The position numbers were made by a program, and so were the translations under genes. The notes below the pieces were generated by a model, which saw nothing but the letters and a program-made list of their open reading frames with translations, was not told the origin of the DNA and searched no databases. From Streptococcus marmotae (GTDB lineage Bacteria; Bacillota; Bacilli; Lactobacillales; Streptococcaceae), in NCBI RefSeq assembly GCF_001623565.1, contig NZ_CP015196.1, positions 868,001 to 932,000 on the forward strand: a DNA stretch of 64,000 nucleotides. Reading direction: 5' to 3'. Positions 38,805-45,151 of the stretch are shown here, in pieces. Every line of letters begins with the position of its first letter. Positions within the stretch are counted from its first letter, which is position 1.

Positions 38805-38871
38805 AACCCTTGATTTCAATAGTTTTTGGAAGCGGGTTAAGTGTTTTACTACGTTTTCTACTACGTTTTTG
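38805..38871. other. Probable left attachment site region of the prophage
   Basis: The segment lies between the rpoY promoter and the integrase stop codon, where attL of tyrosine-integrase phages usually sits. It contains a tandem TACTACGTTTT repeat (38850-38873 region), a plausible arm-type binding site. The attR partner lies outside the window, so the core cannot be fixed. Confidence 0.45.
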
Positions 38872-39969
38872 CTATATTGCGATAAAGTCTGCTAATTTAT
38901 CTGCCACCTCATCTTTTTGAGATTTTGATAAATGGGTGTATAAATCTAAAGTGATTGAGATTTTAGCATGACCTAGCCGTTCTTGTGTCACCTTGGCAGG
39001 GACTCCAGTTTCAAACAGGAGTGAGGCGTGAGTGTGGCGGAAGCCGTGTAGGGTTATATGCTTTAATCCATGTTTGTTCAGAGTGCGCCGCAACCATTCT
39101 CTTGCGCCAGAGGGGGTAACGGTAAATACCCTGAAATGTCCGTGCAATGGTTTAATACATTGCGTGAGATAGGATTTAGCGAGTTGCATTGTCTTAGCGT
39201 CCATCGATATGGTACGAGTACTTTTTTTAGTTTTGGGTGATTGGATAGTCCAGCCTTCTCCGATTTGAGCAAATGTTTTGTTTATGCTGATGGTATTGTT
39301 TGTAAAATCGAAATCGTCTTTTTCTAGAGCTGTGGCTTCGCCTACACGTAGTCCGCCGAAGGCAAGAATACGATAGAAGAGTAGTCTTTCTAGGCTCTCG
39401 TTTTCTTCTATGATTTCTAAGAAATGGGTCAGTTCGTCTTTTGTATAATGATTTTCAGTTGTTTCTCTTTTGGGGATGTGCGTAGATTTTGGGATAATGA
39501 CCTTGTCGAGTGGGCTGTTGTCGATAATTCCTAGATGAATGGCGTATTTAAAAATGCGATTAGCTAAACTTCTGTAGGTTCCGAAGGCGGATGTATTTGC
39601 TAGATTATTGACAAAACGTTGACAGATTGCGATATTGATTTTAGAGAATTGTAAGTGCCCGAATACGGGTTTAATGTGCTTTTTGAAGTAGATTGTATTC
39701 GTGTGGTAAGTTGACTTTTTGACGGTGTTTTTATATTGCTCGAACCACAGTTCGGCTACTTCGTTAAAGGTGATTTTGTCATTGCGTTTCCAGGTGCCTT
39801 GCCGTTGGAATTCTTCGACTAGTTTGGTTTCGGCTCGTTTTGCTTCCCTTTGAGTTTTAAAGCCTTGTCTGGTCGTTCTTACTTGTTTTCCTGTTATGGG
39901 GTCAATTCCTAGATACGCTTGTAATTTATAGGCGGTAGTGCCGTCTTTTTTGGTGTATTTTGTAATCAT
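38872..39969 (-). CDS. int: Prophage tyrosine-type integrase
   Basis: A 365-aa tyrosine recombinase. An N-terminal AP2-like arm-binding domain (TTAYKLQAYLGIDPITGKQV) precedes a SAM-like core-binding domain (TFNEVAELWFEQYKNTVKKS). The catalytic domain has the first Arg in GGLRVGEATALE, HGFRHTHASLLF (HxxR), HAKISITLDLYTHLS with the nucleophilic Tyr near the end, and GH in RLGHA. It reads towards the host rpoY promoter at the prophage end. Confidence 0.95.
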   Translation of the reverse strand: MITKYTKKDGTTAYKLQAYLGIDPITGKQVRTTRQGFKTQREAKRAETKLVEEFQRQGTWKRNDKITFNEVAELWFEQYKNTVKKSTYHTNTIYFKKHIKPVFGHLQFSKINIAICQRFVNNLANTSAFGTYRSLANRIFKYAIHLGIIDNSPLDKVIIPKSTHIPKRETTENHYTKDELTHFLEIIEENESLERLLFYRILAFGGLRVGEATALEKDDFDFTNNTISINKTFAQIGEGWTIQSPKTKKSTRTISMDAKTMQLAKSYLTQCIKPLHGHFRVFTVTPSGAREWLRRTLNKHGLKHITLHGFRHTHASLLFETGVPAKVTQERLGHAKISITLDLYTHLSKSQKDEVADKLADFIAI

Positions 39970-40100
39970 TTATTTTTCCTTTCTCGTTGCGCTGGGGAAT
40001 GCTTTTTTGAGATAGGATATTGGCATCACCTCCTTTTTGTGATAAAATGGGTATAGTAAAGGGGGCTTTTTAATGCCTGTTTACTGTTCGATTATTTTTT

Positions 40101-40146
40101 CTCCTCACACTCAGACTTGGCGGTTGAGAGTGTGGGGAGTTTTTTA
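40101..40146 (+). terminator. Plus-strand terminator between integrase and small RNA
   Basis: CTCCTCACACTC and GAGTGTGGGGAG pair over 12 bp (one G-T), followed by six T. It would end a short plus-strand transcript started near 40060 (possible TATAGT at 40052) or rightward read-through. Confidence 0.75.
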
Positions 40147-40151
40147 TTTAG

Positions 40152-40282
40152 TTGACAGTTATACTAAGTTATTATATAATAAAGATAACGAAGAACAGTG
40201 GTCTAGGTCCTAATAGCCTGGGTGACAAGGGTAGTTCCCTTGTTAGCTTGCAGTTGAAATTACTGCTACCCTGTTCGTTTTT
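40152..40282 (+). ncRNA. Candidate small RNA with consensus promoter and terminator
   Basis: TTGACA (40152-40157), exactly 17 bp, TATAAT (40175-40180). The transcript would be about 95 nt with the hairpins ACAAGGG/CCCTTGT and GCAGT/ACTGC, closing with GAACAG/CTGTTC and seven T. It contains no credible open frame. It is antisense to read-through from the minus-strand DUF3800-integrase arm. A type I antitoxin or lysogeny regulator is possible; no family was recognised. Confidence 0.6.
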
Positions 40283-41017
40283 TTATTTCCATTTTTCGCA
40301 TCTTTGATAACTGAAACCAATGTAATTGCCGTTGCTGTCAACAGGGAATCGTTTAGATAAACGACGTGCATAGTCTTTTTGATTTTTCTCAACGCCTCGC
40401 CAGAGTGCACCAGAGACCATGTCTGCTAATTGTACCCCGATTGTAAATTCTGAATCAACGAAATTGATAGAAGGAGAGAATTGTTTATCGTCGAAACCTC
40501 TAAAATCAATCGCTTTGCTCTCCAAAGCTTGTTTATAAGCAATGTAAACACTTTTGTTATGGACGGGGTCGATTCTGTCGATAAAAACAGTGACAGTTTG
40601 CTTTGAACGTTCGTGCTTCATAAAACTGTTGACGGCAGATAAAATGTGTTGGAAACACATTTTATAAACATCGTCTTTGCTAGACAGCAAACCTTCTTTT
40701 TGTAAAGTAGGCTTGTGAAGTTGAGCTCCAAAACAGTGACACTGAGATTCTGAAATAGTTAAATAAATCTCGTCAAGAAAATCTTGACGTTTTTTATTTT
40801 GAATTAGTTTTTTCTGTTTAATAGTCGTTTTTAATTCTTCATAAGGATTTTTTAAATAATTTTCCTTTAGACCTTGTATCCGTCTCTCGACATCACTTAG
40901 ATCTTCGGCTTTTATTAAAACAGCTCCTAGCACAAAATATTCCGAGTTTCCCTCTTTATTTTTTTCGCCTCGGTGTAAATCTTTTGTTCCAGATTCATCG
41001 ATATATAGTAAATACAT
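40283..41017 (-). CDS. DUF3800-family protein
   Basis: A 244-aa protein with the DUF3800 pattern. It has YIDESGTKD at residues 5-13, ergo an Asp-based N-terminal motif. VFIDRIDP and IGVQLADMVSGALWRGVE follow, supplying further Asp residues. The fold is RNase H-like, with the acidic residues placed as a likely metal site. Members are widespread in prophages and defence-rich regions, but the activity is not settled. Its ATG overlaps the stop of the zinc-ribbon gene (TAATG), so the two are translated together. Confidence 0.82.
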   Translation of the reverse strand: MYLLYIDESGTKDLHRGEKNKEGNSEYFVLGAVLIKAEDLSDVERRIQGLKENYLKNPYEELKTTIKQKKLIQNKKRQDFLDEIYLTISESQCHCFGAQLHKPTLQKEGLLSSKDDVYKMCFQHILSAVNSFMKHERSKQTVTVFIDRIDPVHNKSVYIAYKQALESKAIDFRGFDDKQFSPSINFVDSEFTIGVQLADMVSGALWRGVEKNQKDYARRLSKRFPVDSNGNYIGFSYQRCEKWK

Positions 41018-41253
41018 TAGAACGGTAAATCATCATCAGAAATATCCGTTGAAGATGATGCTATTCCATAGGTTTTAAACAATGTTTCAGAACCGCACAG
41101 AGGGCAGTATGCAGCTTCATCAACTAACTCTATATCGTTTTCCCGGTTAGGGCAATTACGAGCAGTGCATGTGTTTTTTAAAGGGGCTCCGCATTTAATG
41201 CAGAAGTTATTTACTGCATCATTTTCGTGATTGCAACGTAAACATTTTTTCAT
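41017..41253 (-). CDS. Double zinc-ribbon protein with SSB-like C-terminal tail
   Basis: A 78-aa protein. CLRCNHENDAVNNFCIKCG (residues 4-22) and CTARNCPN...CPLCG form two predicted zinc sites. A flexible linker rich in Ser, Thr and Asp ends in SDDDLPF. This is the same seven residues that end the prophage's own SSB (SDDDLPF), the conserved acidic tip through which SSB recruits repair and replication enzymes. I infer that this protein may dock on SSB partners or mimic SSB. It is coupled to the DUF3800 gene downstream. Confidence 0.8.
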   Translation of the reverse strand: MKKCLRCNHENDAVNNFCIKCGAPLKNTCTARNCPNRENDIELVDEAAYCPLCGSETLFKTYGIASSSTDISDDDLPF

Positions 41254-41261
41254 ATTGATCT

Positions 41262-41349
41262 CCTTTATCTCTCAATCGGTGTGGCGCTTCCTACGATATT
41301 GAAGATACTTTAATCTCCCCTATAAACGTCCACGATTTCGCTGTTCATC
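41262..41349 (-). repeat. Degenerate duplicate of the repressor-gene 3' end and leader
   Basis: On the minus strand this reads as the last codons of the CI-type repressor (GTGGACGTTTATAGGGGAGA against GTGGACGTTTATCGGGAGGG). It continues through a matching ATCTTCAATAT segment into AGATAAAGGAGAT, the ribosome binding site of the next gene. The partner lies at 41866-41990. The two copies bracket relBE. Confidence 0.7.
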
Positions 41350-41637
41350 CTACCGTTTATTTGGTAGTTTGAGTTTGTAGACTTGCTTTCTGTGGGCGAT
41401 ATGGACGGCTAGGACAATCAATTTGTCATCTTGAATGTCGCAGATAATGCGGTGATCTCCGACACGGTAGCGCCAAAATCCGCCTAGGTCTCCTGTCAAG
41501 GCTTTTCCGTGTAGTCTGGGCAGAGAAGTGCCGTCTACGTTTGCATAGAGCCAACGGATGATTTTTTCGGCGATAGGTTTGTCTAATTTTTTGAGTTGTT
41601 TTTTTGCCTTGGGGTCAAATTCTACTTTGTAGGTCAT
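41350..41637 (-). CDS. RelE/ParE-superfamily toxin
   Basis: A 95-aa toxin of the RelE fold, probably a ribosome-dependent mRNA endonuclease. It begins MTYKVEFDPKAKKQLKKLDK. GFWRYRVGDHRIICDIQDD and VLAVHIAHRKQVYK supply the basic and His residues usual in RelE. It overlaps the antitoxin gene by 4 nt (ATGA), the normal antitoxin-first order. It lies in the leftward prophage arm between the repressor and the zinc-ribbon gene. Confidence 0.9.
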   Translation of the reverse strand: MTYKVEFDPKAKKQLKKLDKPIAEKIIRWLYANVDGTSLPRLHGKALTGDLGGFWRYRVGDHRIICDIQDDKLIVLAVHIAHRKQVYKLKLPNKR

Positions 41638-41864
41638 AGGGCAATACCTAGTTCGTCAGCGACTTCTTCGAGTGCATAGGTTTTGTAATCAGGGTTATTT
41701 TTTTGTTCGGCTAAGGCTGTCATGCCTGCTGCGTAATCCTCAGCTTCTTCAAGGATGGCTAGGAGTTGTTCAAAGGTGAGTTGGCTATCGTCGATGTTAT
41801 TTGCTTTGAAATAGTCGGCGATATATTTGTTTTTTTCGTCAATTGTGAGTGTGAATGTGGTCAT
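41634..41864 (-). CDS. RelB-type antitoxin
   Basis: A 76-aa antitoxin. The N-terminal MTTFTLTIDEKNKYIADYFK is a ribbon-helix-helix-like dimerisation and DNA-binding domain. The acidic C-terminal helix (LEEAEDYAAGM, then YALEEVADELGIAL) would wrap the toxin. AAAGGAG lies 6 nt before the start. Autoregulation with RelE is expected from the family, though no operator was identified. Confidence 0.85.
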   Translation of the reverse strand: MTTFTLTIDEKNKYIADYFKANNIDDSQLTFEQLLAILEEAEDYAAGMTALAEQKNNPDYKTYALEEVADELGIAL

Positions 41865-41947
41865 TGTATTCTCCTTTATCTTTCCATCGGTTTGAAACTG
41901 CCGATGACTTTTCCGATGATGTGTGTTCTTCCAACATTGAAGATGCT

Positions 41948-42730
41948 TTACCCCTCCCGATAAACGTCCACCACTTCGCCGATAGTTCGGATTTCATCGT
42001 TTGGGGTGAGTTGGATGTTGTCATAATCTGGGTTGAGGGATTGGAGGTAACCGTCTTTGAGTTTTTTGACGTAGTTTTCGCCGTTGACTTGGAAGATGCC
42101 AATGGTGTTGGTGTCTACTTGGGAGGTGTACTTAATAAAGAGAAAATCGCCGTTTTTTATCTTTGGCTCCATGGAGTGGCCAACGACAATAGCGATGGTG
42201 TCGTAGTCGTCATCGTCTGGGATGTCGTCTTCGTAGAAGGATACGATGGTATCGTAGTCATCTTCTTGCCAATAGCCTGTACCTGCTGAGACTTTACCTG
42301 GTGCAGATTTGTCAACGCGTTTTCGAACTTCGTACTCAACCCTTTTTTCAGAGATGGACACCACCTTGTTTTCTGCTTGGGGAGTGTTTGCTTTTATTTG
42401 CTCCTCTAATTGCTCCGTAGCGACCTCTAGGACGATTTCTTGGCGTTCGGGGTGTAATTGTACCACCTTGTCATTTATCGCCTGTACGGTGCCATTTTTT
42501 GCGTCTGGTGAGGCGGTGGAGGTTTCGCCGAACATCATAACTTCAGGGTGAACCCCAAAGAATATTGCAATTTCTTCTATTTCGTATATTTTGGGAGAAC
42601 GTGTTCCGCTTTCCCATTTTGAAATAGTTGATTTTGTTTTTCCAATTTTCTCTGCCAGCTGTTCCATTGTTAAATTGTTAGCTAGCCTGTATTCCTTGAC
42701 CATTGCAGGAAAAGCTATTTTAGTATTCAT
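41948..42730 (-). CDS. CI-like phage repressor (HTH-XRE with S24 peptidase domain)
   Basis: A 260-aa LexA/CI-type repressor that should maintain lysogeny. The N-terminal helix-turn-helix includes LTMEQLAEKIGKTKSTISKW and ESGTRSPK. A linker (about 75-135) precedes the self-cleavage domain, with VSAGTG as the likely Ala-Gly scissile site. GHSMEPKI holds the catalytic Ser and NGENYVKKLK the Lys. RecA-stimulated autocleavage, hence SOS induction, is expected. It reads leftward from a shared operator region opposite the early lytic genes. Confidence 0.93.
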   Translation of the reverse strand: MNTKIAFPAMVKEYRLANNLTMEQLAEKIGKTKSTISKWESGTRSPKIYEIEEIAIFFGVHPEVMMFGETSTASPDAKNGTVQAINDKVVQLHPERQEIVLEVATEQLEEQIKANTPQAENKVVSISEKRVEYEVRKRVDKSAPGKVSAGTGYWQEDDYDTIVSFYEDDIPDDDDYDTIAIVVGHSMEPKIKNGDFLFIKYTSQVDTNTIGIFQVNGENYVKKLKDGYLQSLNPDYDNIQLTPNDEIRTIGEVVDVYREG

Positions 42731-42757
42731 AAGCGCTCTCCTTTGTTTTCTAACCTT

Positions 42758-42868
42758 ATTATATAATCGTGTTTTCTTTTTGTCAACAAAAACGATAATA
42801 AAATATTATCAAAAAGTTGACTTTTTTGACACAAATCTGTTGACAAAAAGGAAACAAAGGTGTATAAT
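42758..42868. promoter_or_regulatory. Lysis-lysogeny switch: divergent promoters and operators
   Basis: Leftward promoter: TTGACA (42781-42786, minus strand), 17 bp, TATAAT (42758-42763). Rightward promoter: TTGACA (42840-42845), 17 bp, TATAAT (42863-42868). Both -35 boxes lie in inverted copies of TGTTGACAAAAAG. Between them is the perfect dyad GATAATA-AAA-TATTATC (42794-42810). These are strong CI/Cro operator candidates. Confidence 0.88.
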
Positions 42869-42930
42869 GTATTTGTAAGGTTGAGAAAGGCAATCTTAGA
42901 CAAGGAAACTTAAAGAAAGGAAAGAGCTTA

Positions 42931-43047
42931 ATGAAAAGCAGAAAGCACAAAAAGAAAAAGCTTACCAATGAAATTAAAATCGGACTTGTGATTGCAGTCG
43001 TAAATCTGATTTCAGCATTGATAAACTTAATCTCAAAACTCTTCTAA
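42931..43047 (+). CDS. 38-aa basic, hydrophobic peptide
   Basis: First frame after the rightward promoter, behind AAAGAAAGG. It begins MKSRKHKKKKLTNEIK, followed by one hydrophobic helix (IGLVIAVVNLISALINLISK) and LF. The layout resembles small membrane peptides such as type I toxins or early phage membrane proteins. No family was recognised. A GGGGCG-AA-CGCCCC hairpin follows. Confidence 0.55.
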   Translation: MKSRKHKKKKLTNEIKIGLVIAVVNLISALINLISKLF

Positions 43048-43117
43048 TGAAGAAGGTGGGAGGGGCGAACGCCCCAACCACTATTGTGTAGTTTCATTAT
43101 AGCAGAAGGTGGAAAAA

Positions 43118-43201
43118 ATGCAAGATAAAACCGCAAAAATAATAACCTGGTCTTTGATTGCCTTAACCGTCATTGTTATCATCATCACTTGGTTAGTGTA
43201 G
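43118..43201 (+). CDS. 27-aa membrane peptide
   Basis: Short frame MQDKTAKIITWSLIALTVIV followed by IIITWLV, behind AGAAGGTGG. It is a single membrane helix with almost no cytoplasmic part. It ends 15 nt before the Cro-like gene. It may be real because the upstream leader, ribosome site and tight spacing fit an operon, but the evidence is limited by its length. Confidence 0.45.
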   Translation: MQDKTAKIITWSLIALTVIVIIITWLV

Positions 43202-43216
43202 AAAGGGGGGTGGTTA

Positions 43217-43423
43217 ATGAAGAAAACAGAGTTCGAAAAGCTCTTGGATAATAGCGGGATTAAGCGTCAGGTAATTGCCGAACGAATGGGTCTTACTCGT
43301 ACTGGATTCTATCGCAAACAGAAGAAACCGAAAGAGAGATTTGACGGCAATGAAATGCTGGCTCTTGCTGATATTTTGGGAGTTGACTCTAAAGTGGTCC
43401 TTGAGGCCATTTTAGTTTCATAG
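43217..43423 (+). CDS. Cro-like HTH regulator
   Basis: A 68-aa helix-turn-helix protein, essentially only the DNA-binding domain (GIKRQVIAERMGLTRTGFYRKQK). AAAGGGGGG precedes the ATG. As the first regulator in the rightward transcript opposite the CI-like repressor, it is the best candidate for Cro, which competes at the operators and favours lytic growth. Confidence 0.75.
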   Translation: MKKTEFEKLLDNSGIKRQVIAERMGLTRTGFYRKQKKPKERFDGNEMLALADILGVDSKVVLEAILVS

Positions 43424-43457
43424 TTTGGTTGACAAAAATAACACCAAGGAGAAAAAC

Positions 43458-43838
43458 ATGGATTTAGAATTACCATTCAAGGAATGGCTGGCGGAAGTCA
43501 TGCCGATTAGACCACAAAACAACGCTTTGCTGGATTCTGAGCGAGGATTGGAGATTGCCAAGCTGTGCATTGAGATTGAGCGTGAGGCCTTTAATTGGCG
43601 CCGTTCGGACGTGGATACGTTTTGGATAGACATTCAGATGTTTGTCTACTACAAATTATCAGACGAGGAAATTCGTTTCATTTGCAAGCAACAACCAGGT
43701 ATTGAAAATCACGCTAAATACGCTGAGGAGCGTAAAGCCTACGCTGAGATGATGCGAGGGTTTGAAAAACTAAAAGCCTTGGCGCTTGGGATGACGGTCA
43801 ATGAAATGTATATGCAAAAGCATTTGGACAAAAAATAA
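43458..43838 (+). CDS. Early phage protein of unknown function
   Basis: A 126-aa acidic protein, starting at the ATG with AAGGAG 6 nt ahead (MDLELPFKEWLAEVMPIRPQ); a longer frame from 43425 lacks a ribosome site. It is mostly helical by composition (AKYAEERKAYAEMMRGFEKL). No domain was recognised. It ends just before a pair of back-to-back palindromes. Confidence 0.7.
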   Translation: MDLELPFKEWLAEVMPIRPQNNALLDSERGLEIAKLCIEIEREAFNWRRSDVDTFWIDIQMFVYYKLSDEEIRFICKQQPGIENHAKYAEERKAYAEMMRGFEKLKALALGMTVNEMYMQKHLDKK

Positions 43839-43850
43839 TCAAAAATTTGC

Positions 43851-43900
43851 TTGATAAACTACATTTATCAAAGTTTGTTGTTGACAAAACACAACAAACT
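43851..43900. promoter_or_regulatory. Two adjacent perfect palindromes (operator candidates)
   Basis: TTGATAAA-CTACA-TTTATCAA (43851-43871) is followed without a gap by AGTTTGTTGT-N9-ACAACAAACT (43872-43900). The second includes TTGACA (43881 region), so it may cover a promoter for the next regulator gene. Confidence 0.6.
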
Positions 43901-43925
43901 ATAACTAATGGAGAGGAGGGCAGAT

Positions 43926-44117
43926 ATGACTTATGGTGAGCGCATGCGTAGGCTTCGAGAGGACAAGGAAATGTCCTTGCGTGAGCTGGCAGAGAAGACG
44001 CTATTAGATTACGCATTCTTATCTCGTGTAGAGAATGATTTGCGGACGTTAACACTCCCACAGGCAAAGGCGGTGGCTCGTGAATTGGGCTGTACGGTGA
44101 ATGAGCTGGTGGGGTAG
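43926..44117 (+). CDS. HTH-XRE regulator
   Basis: A 63-aa XRE-type DNA-binding protein (MTYGERMRRLREDKEMSLRE, then LAEKTLLDYAFLSRVEND). The ATG at 43926 is preferred over 43908 because GAGGAGGG lies between them and fits only the second. It directly follows the two palindromes, which it may bind. Confidence 0.8.
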   Translation: MTYGERMRRLREDKEMSLRELAEKTLLDYAFLSRVENDLRTLTLPQAKAVARELGCTVNELVG

Positions 44118-44132
44118 GAAGGAGGAGTGAGG

Positions 44133-44387
44133 ATGCAGAAGCAAATTGAAAAATTGCATTTAAGTATCAAGCCAAAACTTGAACCCATAGAAGGGCAGTG
44201 TTTATTGTCATCTGGGTATCAAATAAAAGTTAATGATTGGGAACTCGGGCGTGGCGTAACCGATTTTAAGTTAGAAATGCCAGCAGGAGAAAAACCAAAA
44301 GCCACTATCACATTTACACCAGATGTAGTTGACGTAGATGAAATAGTGGCAGAAGTTCAAGCCTTATTGCCTGAACTCAATGAATAA
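44133..44387 (+). CDS. Phage protein of unknown function
   Basis: An 84-aa protein. The ATG at 44133 follows AAGGAGG by 7 nt. The sequence is beta-rich in appearance (GYQIKVNDWELGRGVTDFKL) with an acidic C-terminal helix. No family was recognised. Its last 24 nt overlap the 3' end of the gene on the opposite strand. Confidence 0.65.
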   Translation: MQKQIEKLHLSIKPKLEPIEGQCLLSSGYQIKVNDWELGRGVTDFKLEMPAGEKPKATITFTPDVVDVDEIVAEVQALLPELNE

Positions 44388-44573
44388 ACCGCTGTAATCT
44401 TCTTGGAGTTTGGCAGAGATTTGACCAGTTAAAATGAGCTTCTTAGCAGTATCTCTAAAATCATCTTGGTCAAATTCATCAGAGCGAAAATCGTGAGCGG
44501 TACCAGCTGGAGTTGTTGGCTCAAGTTTAGCGAACTCAAGAATTTTATCAGCAATTACTTGGTTATACGACAT
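44364..44573 (-). CDS. Small phage protein on the opposite strand
   Basis: A 69-aa protein (MSYNQVIADKILEFAKLEPT, with an acidic middle FRSDEFDQDDFRDTAKKL). The ATG at 44573 is set by GAAAGGAGG 9 nt upstream. It has its own strong minus-strand promoter (TTGACA-17-TATAAT at 44667-44639). It interrupts the otherwise rightward early operon and diverges from a small XRE regulator, the layout of an autonomous cassette. Function unknown. Confidence 0.7.
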   Translation of the reverse strand: MSYNQVIADKILEFAKLEPTTPAGTAHDFRSDEFDQDDFRDTAKKLILTGQISAKLQEDYSGLFIEFRQ

Positions 44574-44638
44574 AATCAATATCCTCCTTTCGTTAGTTTT
44601 TTATGTGAATACAACGGTGAGAGGTCATATTCAAAAGA

Positions 44639-44716
44639 ATTATATCGCCAATATATTGCCTTGTCAATATATTGCGCATAAATGATATAAAAATAGATTT
44701 AAAATACAATATATAG
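44639..44716. promoter_or_regulatory. Divergent promoter with CAATATATTG operators
   Basis: On the minus strand TTGACA (44662-44667) and TATAAT (44639-44644) are 17 bp apart. The palindrome CAATATATTG occurs at 44649-44658 (in the spacer) and 44665-44674 (over the -35), 16 bp apart. A near copy CAATATATAG (44707-44716) lies in front of the XRE gene. Likely operators of that XRE protein. Confidence 0.7.
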
Positions 44717-44734
44717 TGTCTAGGAGGAAGTGTT

Positions 44735-44923
44735 ATGTGGCAGAGAATCAAGCGAATTATGGATGAAAAAGGTATGACGATGTATGCCGTTAGTAAGAAA
44801 GCTGGCATCGATCAGAATGTGTTGATTGATTTGAAAGCTGGACGGAGTAAACGCATTTATTATGACAACATGGTGAAAATCGCTGATGCACTAGGTGTCA
44901 GCTTGGATGAATTTAGAAAATAA
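44735..44923 (+). CDS. Small HTH-XRE regulator
   Basis: A 62-aa XRE-type protein (MWQRIKRIMDEKGMTMYAVS, with NVLIDLKAGRSKR as the recognition region) behind AGGAGG. It diverges from the 69-aa gene and probably regulates both through the CAATATATTG sites between them. Confidence 0.78.
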   Translation: MWQRIKRIMDEKGMTMYAVSKKAGIDQNVLIDLKAGRSKRIYYDNMVKIADALGVSLDEFRK

Positions 44924-44938
44924 ACACAGGAGGATAAA

Positions 44939-45151
44939 ATGGATAATCCGCAAAAAGTATATAACACAAAAAGGCCAGGGGTTAGATTGCCGAAGGAAGT
45001 GCATGAAAAATTAGTTGAGTTTTGTACGGAAAATGATTTGGTTATCAGTACAACTATAGGGCGCTTTGTGGAATTTTGCTTGGAAAATGTAGAGATTAAG
45101 GAAGTGCAGACAACGGCCGAAAAATTGTTTATTGGAGATAGAGAGGTGTAA
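44939..45151 (+). CDS. Small protein, possible ribbon-helix-helix DNA binder
   Basis: A 70-aa protein. VRLPKEVHEKLVEFCTENDL followed by VISTTIGRFVEFCLEN has the strand-helix-helix layout of ribbon-helix-helix proteins. AGGAGG precedes the start. The next gene begins 1 nt after its stop. The assignment is by pattern only. Confidence 0.6.
   Translation: MDNPQKVYNTKRPGVRLPKEVHEKLVEFCTENDLVISTTIGRFVEFCLENVEIKEVQTTAEKLFIGDREV

Noticed and set aside
39978..40034. Short minus-strand frame MPISYLKKAFPSATRKEK
   Set aside because: It has a strong Shine-Dalgarno but only about 2 nt before its ATG, and no family support; more likely leader sequence of the integrase gene.
40073..40216. Plus-strand frame beginning MPVYCSIIFSPHTQTWRLRV
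   Set aside because: It runs through a strong terminator and the next promoter, and resembles no known protein, so coding is unlikely.
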